NCBI RefSeq assembly: GCF_000203795.2
Contig: NW_006281099.1
Span: forward strand, 3,870,532 to 3,934,531
Length of the DNA: 64,000 bases
Direction: 5' to 3'
Source of the DNA: Batrachochytrium dendrobatidis JAM81
Taxonomy: Eukaryota; Chytridiomycota; Chytridiomycetes; Rhizophydiales
This document shows positions 11,908 to 26,200 of this stretch, piece by piece. Numbering within the stretch: position 1 is the first letter of the stretch; the number at the start of each line of letters is the position of its first letter. The notes beneath the pieces are model-generated. The model was not told the origin of the DNA, did not search any database, and worked only from the letters and a program-made list of their open reading frames with translations. The translations under genes were made by a program, and so were the position numbers.

Positions 11908-12135
11908 TCACTCATTTTGTCTTGTTCTGACACGATCTTCAGCATCACACCTATATTGAGTCTGCACATTAACCTGAAACAATCGTGCAGCTTTACAAAC
12001 GGATAACTCCCGTTTTTGAAATGCTGCAACAGCTGCTTGTTCGATGCTGTCTGAATGCTTTCGAAACATGATCAAAGTGGAGTTTTCTATACAACCAAAA
12101 ATATACTTTTTTCCCGTTTTTATCTCCTCTGTCAA
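11908..12135 (-). pseudogene. Possible transposase helix-turn-helix fragment
   Basis: A 75-codon frame containing SIEQAAVAAFQKRELSVCK followed by AARLFQVN. This resembles the Psq-type helix-turn-helix at the N-terminus of pogo-like transposases (…A-x-x-x-G-x-x-S-x-x-x-A-A-x-x-F-x-V…). No catalytic DDE domain follows. I read it as a degraded remnant; it could also be a chance frame in the F-box gene promoter. Confidence 0.3.
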
Positions 12136-12211
12136 TAGCTTTAAACTTTCCCAAGCTTTAATTTCTATTCTATTAGTTACTTGTATTATACTGCATATAT
12201 ATTCAAATCAA

Positions 12212-15022
12212 ATGGATTGTCTCTGCCAAGAGCTTCTCTGTCATATCTTTGCTTTTATCCCAACTCATTCAAGACTCGCTCTTGCATTGGTCTGTAAATC
12301 GTGGGCTGCTGCTGTTGCCGATTGTCGTTCTTTGACTTTGCTTGCCACTCCGAAAATGGCATCCGTTGGTCTTGACAAAATACTGTCTAGGTTTCATTGC
12401 TTACAGAGTCTTTTTGTAAGTGTATCATTTAGCACAATCGCCTTTTAATGGTAGCCCATATACTGTTAGACTGACACGTTTATCATTCTGAATACATAGT
12501 TAAAGTTGATTGATAACACAGATGAAATGATGCATGCTTTAGTTAGTCTGGGGTCGTCATTTAGTGGTCATGACTCTATTCGCTATATACACTCTGACAC
12601 CTCCTCAGTGATTTATGGACTATCTCGATCGCCTCAACTGGAACGCTTAGTGATGCAGGAAGGATTTTCTATGCCCATTCCTCACATGCTATCCATGAAA
12701 GATAATGGTCTTGAAATGGTTTTTGTTCAGTTGGCGTGCACCTTGAAATATCTGGAGATTGACTGTCCATTGCTCTGGGCTATTTATCGCTTCAGTGAAT
12801 TAAATCGATGTTTTCGTCATGCAAATGTCAATCAAATTGAACTTCCTAGCGACGATGATGACAGTAGCGACGATGATAATGCAACTGTCATCACTCATAA
12901 TTCAGATGACTCATTTTTGCTATCCAATCAAAATGTATCAGCATTATCTGATGAAGATCCTTCCAAATCCATACTACGTACTTCGTGTCCTCAAGAGCCT
13001 GCAATCACTAAACTCACAATCAAGTCACTCCACACATCTTCATTTCGCGATTTTTTTCGAGGATGGATTGGCTGCCAAAAACTAAACGCACTTGTTTACT
13101 TGCATCTTTCTACTGATGAAGTTTCCATCTCTTCAAAGCATATGGCAATTCTGTCCAATTCTGCTCCAAACCTTCAAAGCCTTGTTTTAACCAATTGCAA
13201 TATCCGATCTGACAACATTACAAACTTTGTGTGCGCTCTTCCTCCAACAATCACACTACTGCATCTCCTTTCATGCAACATTCAAATTGGTCCAGTTTTG
13301 TCAGTAACGACCAACATTGCTCAAGCACTAGTGTTGTGCATAACGCAAGTTTTAGAAAACTTGGAGAATCTTGAAATAAATCATTGCCGATTGGCATATG
13401 ATGAAGCTGCATTCATAAACGCTACTATACTGGCTAGCAATAATCATATGGCGGCCGTGAATGCACTCAAAAACATCAAACCCAAGTTGAAACACCTTAC
13501 ACTTTTGGGATTCGGACGTCAAATGCCAGATGTTCGCTTTATTTTGCAGTTTCCATTAGTAACGCTCAAGCTAGATGATATTTCACCGAGTTTAATTGAA
13601 TCTGCATTGCCATTTGCTGGGATGAATATGGAATCGAGACAGGAAACCGGGAGCACATCACAAGCAGAATCAACTAATGAACTAGCCAGTCTTACTTGGC
13701 TAGAATTGTGTCAACACTTGCCAAATTTGGTGGATCTGGATTTGCGATGTACTCGGATATCAGCAAATTTACAACGCGCCAGAGACTCTGATTTGGCATA
13801 CGAATCTCGGACTCCCAGTGTAAAAGCAATTGCATCGCTGACCCAACTTAAATATCTTTCTATTTACGCACCATCATCCATACCCGCTGTGTGCTACATC
13901 TTGGACTCTCAGCCGGGTCTTCAGGAACTCAAACTTAATTACATTCCTTGTGATGGCTACTTATATCCTCAAGAAAAATTGCTGAATCTTGCACAGTTGA
14001 ACAGTCTATCGCTTCATAGTCATGGTAACGATTCCGCCTATATCATCCAAATCCTTGCACTTTTGATTACGCCAAAATCTCCAAAACTATCTAGTATACA
14101 CTTGAGTTCCACTAAACCAATGCTTAAATCGCATCACACCAACGACGTATATGATATCAATGCAGACAATTGGATTTCAATTACCAACAGTCCTAAGAAA
14201 TCGCTACAAACAGACACGTCGGCGTTTGAAATGAGCTGCAGCACTTTACGTTCAATGCTTTCCCAATGCAGATGCTTGAAATCGTTAAAGCTTGTTGGGT
14301 TTAAAATTGATCCGGATGCGCTAGTTTGGATGTCTACTCCCATCGACTTGAACTGTAGTATTAACCCATATAGTTATTATTTGGAAACATTGGAGTTTAC
14401 GTTACCGGAGCCATCGATTCCAATTGTATTTACATTACTTGAAGGTCTACCCAATTTAACAGAGTTTAACATGTGTGTTGAAAGTATTGATCAGTCATTG
14501 CGATCATATACTGTTGGTTGTGAGCATGCTACCTCGGATACATTACTATCAAACAGTGAACCGACTACATCCGCTAGTACTACTAGGCAATCAGCAACAG
14601 AGACGACGTATAGATATCATCAAAACAATAGTTTTACAGATCGTATGTATTCTACTGACAATGTGCTACCATCTGTAGTTGTCACGAGCACAATCGGTAC
14701 ACAGACAAGTCTATCCAGTGACGATGATAACCGCACAGAGATTGATTCTAATGCCAGTATTAGTACCGAATCAGTGTCGTCTTTTGAGGACAACGAGGAC
14801 TATGATGAGTGGCGTGAATTATTTTGCAACACTTTTACCAAGAATCTCAAAGCCACGGCGTGGTGGTTATCCAAATGCAAAGTGTGGACACATAATCGCA
14901 AGCAACAGCAATCTCGTATGACGATAATCCGTCGAATTTTAACTGCAAGAAGGCAGCAATTTATCGACAATCAATCGCAAGAAGCGAGTGTCAATGGAGC
15001 CGAAAATAATAGCGATCTTTAG
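12212..15022 (+). CDS. F-box protein with leucine-rich repeats
   Basis: Two exons, 12212-12415 and 12500-15022, joined in phase 0 by an 84-bp GTAAGT intron; about 908 residues. The first 40 residues are an F-box (CLCQELLCHIFAFIPTHSRL, ALVCKSWAAAVADC), which would bind Skp1 in an SCF ubiquitin ligase. The rest has irregular leucine-rich repeats such as LVYLHLSTDEVSI, LQSLVLTNCNI, LENLEINHCRL, LKHLTLLGFG, LVDLDLRCTRI and LKSLKLVGFKI, typical of the substrate-binding part of FBXL proteins. An acidic Asp/Ser insert sits near residue 190 and the C-terminal 150 residues are Ser/Thr-rich, then basic. The specific substrate is unknown. The start was chosen because the F-box begins two residues after this ATG. 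Confidence 0.82.
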
Positions 15023-15506
15023 TTGCACTTGCGTAAAATGTAATATTTGTATTTATCTTGCAGTGATTGCCTTGAATAAACAATGATTGAATATTCGTTT
15101 ATTTCTTCCGAGATTGACTGTTCCAATTGGCAACCTTATTTAGTACGCCATTTACATGAATACAGTCGCAAGTGATTTCTATCAACACTTTTTAGTATAA
15201 ACTAGAAAAGCCAACAATCTAGTTTGTTGCATTGTAATAAAACCCATTTTTATTTTACTGCAACTGCAGTTTAACTCTGGAATAGAATGACAATTACTGT
15301 TCAAGTTGAACTTGAACCAACTGTAAAAAGATTGGCACGTTGCTGCCAAAGTTGAAAAAGTGCATTTAAAAGGCTTAAATTTTATTAGAAACTGCAAAAC
15401 AGTCGATAGCTTTTTTGACACATTCAACAGCCAATTGCAAGATTATCTTGAAATCCTCTGCAGTCTTTTTGTCAACTTTCCAGACTAATTCGATTCATTA
15501 GCAGCC
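15023..15506. other. Intergenic between F-box gene and COQ9
   Basis: 484 bp, AT-rich. A faint resemblance to the MITE terminal repeat (CATTTACATGAATACAGTCG near 15148) is too weak to call. No open frame or RNA gene supported. Confidence 0.45.
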
Positions 15507-16764
15507 ATGAGTTGGGGTCGAGTTGCAAGCACTACAGCTTCTAATATGATCTCAAAATCTACAACTGTTTCTGTTTTTAAACCCAACTATGCATTACGGC
15601 CTATTACAGCCATAAACCGCACTGGACAATTATCGACACCAGATTTCATTACTCGAACTTATTCAGCAGGCACATCCGAGTCCATTCCGTACGATATTTG
15701 CTTGTTGGTTGAGAAAAAGTAAGCTGTTTTATGCATGTCTGCTTTGTTTGAATTGATTATACTGTTTTATATCAGATAATGTGCTTATGGATTCATACTG
15801 CTAGTGCTGACCAAACACCGCAATCTCGACTCTTGGAAGCCTCATTGGCACATGTTTCCGAGCATGGATGGACGTTGCAAGCAATCCGCCAAGGAGCAAG
15901 ATCGCTCGGATACACTGATGTTACTCATGGGTTACTTACTCGTGGTCCCATTGAACTAGTCGAGTACTTTATCCAGTCACGTACAAAAATGATTGGACCT
16001 GCACTTGCCAAGGAACAGGTTGATCTATCTCAGTGAGTAAAGGCAATGTTGTTTGCATGCCATGGTTGTTTGGTTTATACTGAGATTGATATATTTGTAG
16101 GATGGGAGTGACTGCACGAGTAAGAACAGCATGTATTGCTCGTTTAATGATGACTGGTCCATATATTCACAAATGGCCGCAGGTTAGATTATAGTTTGAA
16201 TTGATTCAAATCCCCTAATTGATATTGATGAACCTGATTTCAAATTGATACTTTTTACAATACAGGCCATTGCGTTACTTTCTCAGCCACAGAATCTGGC
16301 CAATACTGCGAGGGATTTAGGTGGTCTTGTCGACGAGATTTGGTTTCTTGCTGGTGACAGATCTGTAGATGCAAGTTTGAGAAATTGATATTTGCATTTT
16401 ATTGTAATTTTTAAAAACTCATATGTTGGTATTCTATAGCTTAATTGGTATACCAAGCGATTAATTCTTTCAGGAGTCTACACCTCGTCAGGTAAGCAGA
16501 GTAGTTTAGTCTTGACATGTGTATTTTTGTACTTGATTTTCAACTGATACAATACTTGAACAATATGTATTAGAATTGTTTATGACGACAGACAAGTCAA
16601 AAGGGTTTGAGCAAACCTACAAATTTCTGGATAGACGTTTAAAGGATGTAGGCGGATTTGGCAAAGCCGTATCGGATGTTAGCAATGTGGTGAATTTTGG
16701 AGTTCGATCAGCCATGGGCATCCTTCAATCTGTAAGTAGTGCAGTAGATCTGCCAACAGTATGA
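15507..16764 (+). CDS. COQ9: Ubiquinone biosynthesis protein COQ9, mitochondrial
   Basis: Lipid-binding COQ9 helps COQ7 hydroxylate demethoxy-ubiquinone in the mitochondrial matrix. Six exons: 15507-15718, 15805-16032, 16101-16182, 16266-16370, 16440-16491 and 16574-16764. The first 60 residues are Ser/Thr/Arg-rich and fit a mitochondrial presequence. The COQ9 core is plain: LLEASLAHVSEHGWTLQAI, GARSLGYTDVTHGLL, RGPIELVEYFI, MGVTARVRTACIARLMMTGP, ALLSQPQNLANTARDLGGLV, DEIWFLAGDRSVD joined to LNWYTKRLILSGVYTSSELF, and FLDRRLKDV. The intron between GDRSVD and LNWYTKR has a GC donor (GAT|GCAAGT), which the conserved sequence makes hard to avoid. The exon 1 donor is my best choice among two. Confidence 0.92.
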
Positions 16765-17269
16765 TTTTGAGTCGTGAATACTAAATATATTTGAAATATT
16801 AGACTGGATTCAAAAGACCTTTTTCACCGTAGTTGAGCAGCAGAGAAACCATTTCAAATAAAAGAATTGAGAATGATTGAACAATCTTGTAAAGCCAGAG
16901 TTTAAATCTTTCCCCGACACATTGCAAAGGTGGTCAAATCTGTCAATATAAGATTGATTGCATTCTTGGTATGTTGTGCATATATTTTAGTATTCATACA
17001 GCATCTTGTGGATTGCATTGGACATTCCTGGTTGAATACCAAATGGATTCAAGCCTGTTCGCTGTGCTTTGTACAAGAATCGACTTGTTACAAACATCAA
17101 ACCATCGATTTGCTTTCTTATCCAACAAGATCATCTGAACTAACCACCAAGTTGTCTGCGGATCAGCAACTGTTAATATCTTAGTGTCTGGTTCAGTGAC
17201 CATAACGGTCTACTCTTGTCAATCCAATTCTTAAGCATTGGCTAACCCAACCACAGCAACAACTTTACA
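16765..17269. other. Intergenic between COQ9 and the PACT-domain gene
   Basis: 505 bp. Short frames on both strands show no recognisable domain. It should contain the COQ9 3' region and the promoter of the PACT-domain gene. Confidence 0.45.
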
Positions 17270-20200
17270 ATGGAATCCAGAGAGCAACAGCTGGAACGCA
17301 CTAAACAGAAGCTACAGCGCTTCAGGAATTCACGAGCCCCTGGAGCATACTCGGTTCATTCGGCTATTTCGTCGTCATCTACAGTTCATGGTCAGCCATT
17401 GAGTGGACTGGGTCTTGTGTCCAAGTCTAGCAATGGATCCCTTAAACGCACTGATGCACATTCGGTTACTTCAGACATCGAAGTGCAGCCTGCATCTAGT
17501 ATAGCATCATCATCTGAAATGTCAGACACTAGACGTCAAATTATGAATCTACCATCCACTGTATCACTCAAGTCATTGAGTCGTCAGACATCTCGTTCTC
17601 AGCTGAGAACGGATCTAGACCATGATTTTACATCTAATTATTCTGAATGTGAATCAAAAATATCAGCTACTTCCATGGTTGGTATCGACTTGGAAACTGA
17701 TCCTAATTTAGCAGAAATTGACAGACTTGTCTTGTATGACGGTGCCAATGATTCTATCAGGTACATATTTATTATACCAAGTTTCTGTTGATTAAATTTA
17801 GCTTATCGATTACTTCAAATGCTAGGTCTTCAAGTATCAGGGCAGATTCTCCATCAACCCAATCAGTAATGAAATCAAAGCAAGATATATTGGTTAGATC
17901 TGCTTCTGTTTCTGGTCGTCGTGACTCGATCCAAAGCAGTATTCATGAATCTCAACGTGTAAGAATGATGACTTGCATTTTCAACTATTTATACACTCCA
18001 GTAAATTAACATTGGATAATTTTTCTCAACATTAAGCTACATTCACAAGAAGAGCAGCTTCAAAAAATTCATGGTCAGTATATATCACGTATTGAGAAGC
18101 TTGAGGCCGAGCTAGACGAGTATCGAAGCAAATATGACACTGAGCTGAATACCCTTGGCAGGCATAACCATAATTTAAAGGCTGCTTTACAAACTGCCGA
18201 GATTAGATCTGCTGAACTCGATATGCAATTTGAACGTGACTATGGCGAGGTGGAGGAAAATCGTATGCGCACACGTCTGCTTGAAGAGGATAATGCAATG
18301 TTGAATCAACAACGTGAGATGCTTGAGATGCAACTTGAAAACGCTCTTTCTGTAAATAAGCCCATATCATCTTTGGTCCCGGATAATAATTTATCAGAAG
18401 TAGAGTTGTTGCAAAATCAGCTATTGGAGTATCAGTCAATGACAGAAACACTAAAACAAGGAGCACACGAAGCACATCTTCAGATTACTGAATTGATAAG
18501 CGCCAAACACGTACTGGAGGAAACAGTAGAGTCGTTGAAAGGTGATTTTGATCTGATGCCACACGTTGATTCAGATTCTCTCGACACTTGTTCTAAAGAA
18601 GTTGTGCAGCTGCAAGACATTATTACCAAGCATAAAGAACATGTAACTTTGCTCAAGGATCAAATTGCTGATCTTGAAACTTGCTTGTTGAACAAAACCA
18701 ACAGTCACAGAGAACTTGAACTAGAGATTGAAAGACTGACAAGTTTGTTGGCCGAAAGTACAGAAGCGCTGAAACAGGTCGAGGCTCGTCTTGTTGAAGT
18801 CGAGTCCAACTCTCTTTTAACCATTGATGGATTTATGCAGCAGATTTCTAGTTTACAAACGGAACTTGCAGCCATAAAGACTCTTGTTCATCCCTCAGCA
18901 TCCACTAATGTAGAGTCTGGCATTATTGGGGAATTTTTTAATTGCCTCGATGAAACTACCGGTGCCAAAGATGAGATTTCGCAATTGCAGGCGCAGCTTC
19001 ACGATGCATTGCTTGGACAAAAAGATTTTTCTGACAGACTGGAAGCTGCCAATGAACAGCGCGCTTTACTTCAAATCCAACTTGATGGTATGAATCTTGA
19101 TCTTTCACACTCGGGTGCCGACTTTTCTTCACAGACACAACAACTTCATGAAAAAATTGAAGAGTTATCTGCCGAAAACTCGCGATTGCAATCAGAGATT
19201 GATGCTTTGTATTCCAAAACTACTACCGAGTCTACAAATGCAATTGCAGATTCATCTGACGTCGAGCAGTATCGTATGCTAACCGAACACATGTCTCAGC
19301 TGGTAGAAACCACTGCAACATCGGAGCAAGAGCATTTACTCAAAATCGAAAATTTACAAAATACGATCGAGTGGGTTCAAGAAGAAAAACAAACTCTAAC
19401 TGCCGATTTTGAGCAGCAAATTCAGGTGCTTCAATGTGAACTTTCTACCATCTCTGCCGAACGTGATGCATTGATTGCTAATGCAAAGCATACCAATACT
19501 TCTTATGGCAATACTGCTATTGATAAGGATGAGTCCTTTGCGCGTGCTATGGAATTGGAGTTGGAAGTCGAGACATTAAAGACTGATTTGCAATCTGTTC
19601 GTGACGAAAATGACACATTAAAACGCCTGTCACAGAAACACAACACAGCGACTACATCTTCCAAAACAATACAACTTTCTCCCATGACTAAACTTGCTGA
19701 AGTTACTCAGCCAGATATCCTGTCGGCTCAAGACACAGATGGGTGGGATGAGTTTCCTTTACTTTCTCCTGAAGTTGATGACTTGAAAGTCATAATTGAC
19801 GATTTAAAAACACAACTGCAGACTATAACTATCGAACGCGATCATCTTGCTTCATGTACAATAACCACTGGATCAGCATCCTCATCTGGTGCTTACGATA
19901 TGAGTAGTCTTCAAAATGAGTTGATTGCCATTACAACTGAGTCGGATAATCTTAAATCTAAAGCAAATGCTGCTCGTCTTGAACTAGAAACTTTTCGCAA
20001 ACAGTCAATTGATGATCAAGAGCAGCTGGTTGACACAATGCGTAATCTGACCGAGCGTAACAGCGAGTATCAGATTTTACTGGCAGAGCTGCAAGCCAAA
20101 AACGATGCATTATTAAAGCGTACTAGTACACTGGACACGTTGGACGCTAGTGTTTTGACTGATTTCAGCCCCGATTTCGAACAGCTATCTGAAGCATTGA

Positions 20201-23200
20201 AAAAAATAACAGAGTTGGAAGCTAAAATTGCTAGTATGGAGGCAGACTATTCTGATACTCTTGTACAGTGTGATGATAAAATTCAACAACTGCAGGATCA
20301 ACTCTGTGCTGCTCAGTCTAAAGTTGTAGAGTCGGCTACAGAATTGGCGAATAGCTCTGATTTGATCAACGAAAAGAAAACCTCTGACGCGCAGCTTGCA
20401 GATATAGAAGTGCGTTTGGCAGATCAAACAGTTTTTGCAGAAAAATTGACTCAAAAAATTGTAGAAATGCAGGACGAGCTTAATTATCTTCAAGATGAAA
20501 AGCACTATTTTGAAGAGCGCTGTGATGAGCTCCAGTCAATTATTGAATCCAACAACGTCAAATTTGAAAATGAGTTGGCTAAACTTGAAGCTGCTCATTC
20601 CAATACATCAAATCAGCTGGACGAGGTGGGAATTGAGCGTAAATCGGAGAATGAATCCACTGCTCTACATATCGAGACTATAAATATGCAGCTCAGTTCA
20701 TTGAAACAGGAGCGTGATCAATTAGCTGCTTTGCTTGAGCAAGCCCAAAAGGATGCTCTGGCTTCCCGCAGCGAGCTGGACGACGCTATACATGCGTCTC
20801 AATCATCTAGCGCTCTAAGCGAAGAAGTTGAGCGTTTGAAAGAGTATATTTTAGTGTTGGAAGATAAAATTGCAACTTTGGAAAATGAGCTGGACATTAT
20901 GCGTACATCCAGTCAGCAATGGGAGGACTATGCAGCAACATCGCTTGAAGAAACCAACGAGCTGCATGCACAAGAGCTTGCATGTCGTGACGAAAATGAA
21001 AGTGCTCTTACACACAAAATTGAGCATCTTTCTGCTCAACTTTTGCAAGCTCAACAGTCTTTTTCTAACACGGAGGATCTAGTCAGCGCTAACGAGGATT
21101 TGACTAGTAAAAACAATACCCTTGAAACGACCCTTGAAGATTTACGACATGCCACCGAACTAGAGGTTTTGTCTTTAACCGATAAGCTGCGTGATGTAAA
21201 TGTCAAGTTTATCGAGGCTCAAGACCAAAGTTCAAAAATGGAATCACAGCTTAAGGAGACGTCGAGTCGATATGACGAACTAGCCCATACGCATGATCAA
21301 ATTAAATTTGAAAAAGAAGCATTTGAGCGTGATGTACTTTCTCTAAAAGAAAATATTAAGCAACTAGAAGCTTCAATATCCAATAATGAATCTCGCACTT
21401 CTCATATTTCTCAAGAAGCAGAGGCACTGAAGCATAATTATGAAAATATAGTTGCTATTCGAGACGATTTGCAACTTCAACTTGAAGCCGCTGATTTGCG
21501 CAGCCAGAATCTTGAACAACAGAATATGGAGCATAGGTCACATATAGAGTCTATTTGTACTAGTCAAGAGGCATTGATTGCTGAACGTGACACGCTTACT
21601 CAGCAGATACAACAATTGTCGCAGTCCCTTGATGCCGCCAAATTGGATATTGTTCGTTTGAATGATTTTTGTGCAAATGTTGAAAGTGATAAGAGTGCTT
21701 TTGGTGATGTTCAGCAGAGACTGGATGAGCATGTGCTGCTAGTGCAGCAATTACAAGCCGACAAAGAAACACTTGTCAACACACTTGATGAAATGCGTGC
21801 ATCGCAGGATCAGCTGCATGTCGATCTTGATGCTCTTAAAACTCAAAAGAACGAACTAGATATTACTTGTGCTGAAAATGATCAGTACGTTAGCGAATTG
21901 ACTTTGCAGATACAAGATGCTCAGCAAGCTGTAAACGAATGGCAGGCTTATGCTCAAACTTTTGAAACTGAAAAGTCTGAATGGGAGTCTCGACGCATTG
22001 AATTTGAGGATCGTCTTGCCAATATCTCCAATGAGCGTAGTAGCGAAATGGATATAATTATTCAGGAATTGGATCAGGTTAAAAATGAAAAGGAGCAGCT
22101 CATGGCTGTTCACAATGAGCAGTCACATGAACTTGCTACATTGGCTCATGAGCACTCTAATCTGAGCAAGCGTATGGCTGAAATTGAACTTGAGCGCTCC
22201 GAGATGGAATACGAAATTCAAAACATGCATAAAAGTACGGATGCTTCAAAGGCTACTCAGATTGAACTTGAAAAACTTCAAGAAGAAAGCAGACAACTCC
22301 GGTTTAGTATGGAGCAGTCTGAGCAACACTATCAACAGCAACTCGAGAAAAATGCTTTTGACTTTGATTCTTTGCAAGAACGTATTATGCAGTTGACACA
22401 GGAGCAAGCTGAGCTTCAGCAAGAAAAAAATGCTCTTCAAGAGGAGTTGAACGTGTTATTAGAATCTCAAACCAAATCAAGAGAGATGGAAGAACATTAT
22501 CATGAGCTCAAGCTAACCAACGCGCAAATCCAGCAAGAATATCAACAAGTACTGCTACAGTTGCAAACTACAGATTCTCAGCTTACCCGATTTTCAGAGC
22601 TTGAGCAACAACTTGCTACCAAAACCGAAGAAATTGATCATTCTTCAAAAGAAATAAGCCAGCTATCACAGGAATTGGAGCTATGCAAACTCGACCACCT
22701 CAATGCTGTGAAATCGCTTGCTGAGCGCGATCACGAGCTGTTTGCTGTTCAGGAAAAATATGTTCAGATGGAGCATAGTTTAGAACAGGCTCAATCGCAT
22801 AAAAAAGCTGAAGTGTCTGACCTTCAATATCAACTTTCTCAATTGTCTGCCAAGGTGCCTGAGCTTGAATCTCATGTTACATATTACTTGGAGAAAATCG
22901 CTTTGATGGAAGATGCTGCTCACGCCAGTAATGAAAAGTTGCAACTTGCACAGGAGCAATATGCTGCACTTGAAAAGGAACTATATGATTGTAAACATGA
23001 GCTTCATGACAATCATGAAGCTCATTGCGTTGAGATGGATGCATTGAAAGCTAGTCACGAAGACCACAAAATATCATTGAATGCCAATTACGATGAAATA
23101 TATTCTCAGTTGACATATCAAGCTAACGAGGTACAACGATTGACTATGCTGTTAGAGGAAGCTCAACACAACGTTGCGATGGCTCAAGAACAGCATCGTG

Positions 23201-26200
23201 ATGTCGAGTCTGAGCTGTTATCTATTAAACATGTGCATTCTGAGGCTATCGGGCAGCTAAATACAAACCTAAGTGACCAAGTTGCTGAATTTTCTACTTT
23301 AACAGCCAAGGCCCAGCAATTAGAAGCTGAAAATACTTTGTTGAAGCAAAGTGTTGAAAAGTATGTTCAAGAAATCACTCAGCTTCAAGACAGCGTGACT
23401 AAAGTGCAAGATGCGTATGATCTCGTCAAGAAAAATCTGGGCGAGACTGAGCTACGCTTATCCGAGTTGAAAGCAGCCAATTTGTTGTCTATTGACAAAT
23501 CGACCAATGCTGACATACAGACAAAACAATTACAGCAGAATATAGATGATTTGACTAAAAAACTTGCTGATGCTAAACAATCCAAGTCTGAGGTTGTTGT
23601 CAAGTTGGAGGAAATGAACGATATCCTTTTACGCAAGGATGGCCAGTTGGAAACTGCCCAGGCAGCCACTGCTGCTGTTAATGCACAATTGGCTTCGTTG
23701 CTACAACAACATAAAATTGATTTGGAAATGCATCGCAGCAATTGTGTTCAATCCGACACCTCTGAGCAACTACGATACAAGGCACTCGAGGCCGAGCTTG
23801 CGGACACCAAGAATGTTCTTGCAATCACTCAAAACAAACTGCTTTTAGCTCGTCCTTTTACAAATCCTGAACAAGCACTTGCCGATGGAATCACCAATTT
23901 GTCAATGACTGGCATGCATGATCGAGGTAATTTTTCATCTGCCGAGCTTCAAAGTTTGCGTGCTGAGATGGCACAGCTAACCAGTGAAAAACAAGCTCTT
24001 ATCTCTGCGTTAGATGCCAGATCTGAGCATCACGGTACAAAACATACTTCCGCGGCCGTGGAAGTGATTCGACTACAAACGGTGGTTGCTGAATTACAAG
24101 GAAAACTTGCAGAGAGTGATCACTTATTGAGTGCATTGCAACCCGCTCTTGACGAGTTGGATAGCAAAAACAGGGAGGTTGAAAAGCTATCACATCTTGT
24201 TCGGTCGTTGGGTGTCAAAATGGATGCTAACGGTACTGCTTTGGTTCTTATGCAAGATGAAAGTCCTAAAATTCCTGCAGGTATGCGACAGGTGTCCATT
24301 GCCGACCACGCTCTTCTTGAAGCAAAAGCGTGTAATGTTGATCAATCCATGAATCAACTGGAAAGTGCACTTGCATTGATTGAAGAAAATGATGGCGAAA
24401 TCAAGACATTACGAAATACGATTGAAGAGCTACTGAATAATAGCTTTGCTGGTATGTCAGAGACGCCAGATGGTCCCGATTTAAAGCTTCTTCAAAGACA
24501 AATTGATGAGCTGCGCAAGCTATGGTCGCATGAGTTGTCAGCAAACTCTATTCTTCGCAACTTGATTGCAAAAGCACAAGCCGATGCACATCAGTATCAA
24601 CAAGAATCTCAGTGCAAAATAGCTTCTATGAAAGAAGAGTTTGACGAGTTGGCTCATGTTTGTGAAATTGCACAGCGTGATATAGATGTGGTTCAGCACG
24701 AGGCAAAAACCCACGAATTGAATGCTCGGTCAATTGAAAAGCAATTTGAGGATCGTCTCAATACGCAGTACTTTGAGCACCATAATCAGATTGCTGTTCA
24801 AGATGAACTTCATACTAAAGAGCGTGCTGCTTTGAACAAGCTGGTGGGGTCGCTTGAAGCTGAGCGTGACCGTCTTGTTTCAGAACTTGCTCGCCTAAAG
24901 TCTCGTCAGCAATCGCACTCGACAGATTCAGTTCGTGATAGCGACTTTTTTAAACAAAGATTGGCTGAAAAAGAGGCTATGCTGTTAGAAGCCGAATCCA
25001 ATCTTCGCCAAGTCGAAATCAAAGTGCGTGACGCCGAGTTTCATATTCGAGACTGTGAGGCTAACATTAAAAAAATGGATCAAGTGCATAAGGATGTTGT
25101 TGCTGATTTGGACTCACGTCTTCAGCATTTGAATCTACATTCACAGCTTCTAGAGACAAAACTCAAGGACTCTGAGTTTGCACTTGCCAAAGCTTTGGCA
25201 GATGCAGCTCGTGCATCACAGGAAGCTGCCTATTTTTCCGACCGATACCGATCGATGGAGGATACATACAAACAGGTTCCTGGAACTCATCATTTGCAAC
25301 GAACCCAAGAGGATCACGAGTCGCATCGCCATGCTTGGCTATCCGAGCGAGCACAGCTTGAGACTGAGCTGCGTAAAAAACACATGGAAATACTTGATCG
25401 TGATCAAATTCTAATGGAGGAGCGTCAGCGTATGCGTGCCATTGCGGATGAAGAGATTCGTAGTGCTGTTGCTGCTGAACAGCGTCACTCTCGCGACCTT
25501 CTTAATGCTCGCATTGGTGAACTTCGATCAAAATATGATACTGCTTTAGATGAGCTACGGGCACAGAAGCGAAAAGTTGAGGAGCAGCTAGATGATACGG
25601 AACATATGCTGTTTGAAGAAAGAGATAGCTTGCAACGCCGTCTTTTTGATACGGAGGAAAGAGAGCGTGTTCAGAGTGCTGAGGTTATTATTTTACAGGA
25701 GCGTTTAACTCGTAGAGATAAATTACAATCAGACCGACAGACTACTGAGAGTTTGACTGAGCGAGCAGAAAAGTGGCATTGCAAGTCACTGGAACTAGAG
25801 ATGCGCATTACTCAGCTGGAGCAAGAATTTGATACTGAACGAAGGGATCTTGAAAAGCGTCTAAATGATGCTGTTGTTCAATCTCGGTTGGCTGACCAGC
25901 GGTTGACAGATCGAGATGTTTTGTGGACTAATGAGCGGCGCGGATTTGAGCAAGAAATTGATCGTGTTCGTCAGGATGCAGCCAAGCTAGCTTCTCAACT
26001 TCGTGCTGAGGATACCAATGGATTATTAAAATCACTTCAAGAGCAAAAAAATGAGATTGAAACGCTGTTGCGTGATCGTGAGGCACGATTAATAGATCTT
26101 GAGACTCGATTACAAGATCAAATTGCTAGAAATACAGAAACAACCGAGAATTGGCATCGAGTCGTGGCTCAGTCTCAAGTCATGGAGTCCCGGCTCATTG

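Larger units (their letters stand above)
11301..12211. other. Divergent intergenic region between VTC4 and the F-box gene
   Basis: About 910 bp. It holds the CACGTG site at 11391-11396, a short plus-strand open frame at 11591-11821 without recognisable homology, and a minus-strand frame at 11908-12135 that resembles a transposase DNA-binding helix region (listed separately). No RNA gene was seen. Confidence 0.5.

Noticed and set aside
15148..15170. Sequence resembling the MITE right end (TTTACATGAATACAG)
   Set aside because: Too many mismatches and no partner end or internal similarity nearby.
20185..20505. 106-codon minus-strand frame in the PACT gene
   Set aside because: Antisense of heptad coiled-coil codons, which routinely gives long Leu/Phe-rich frames.
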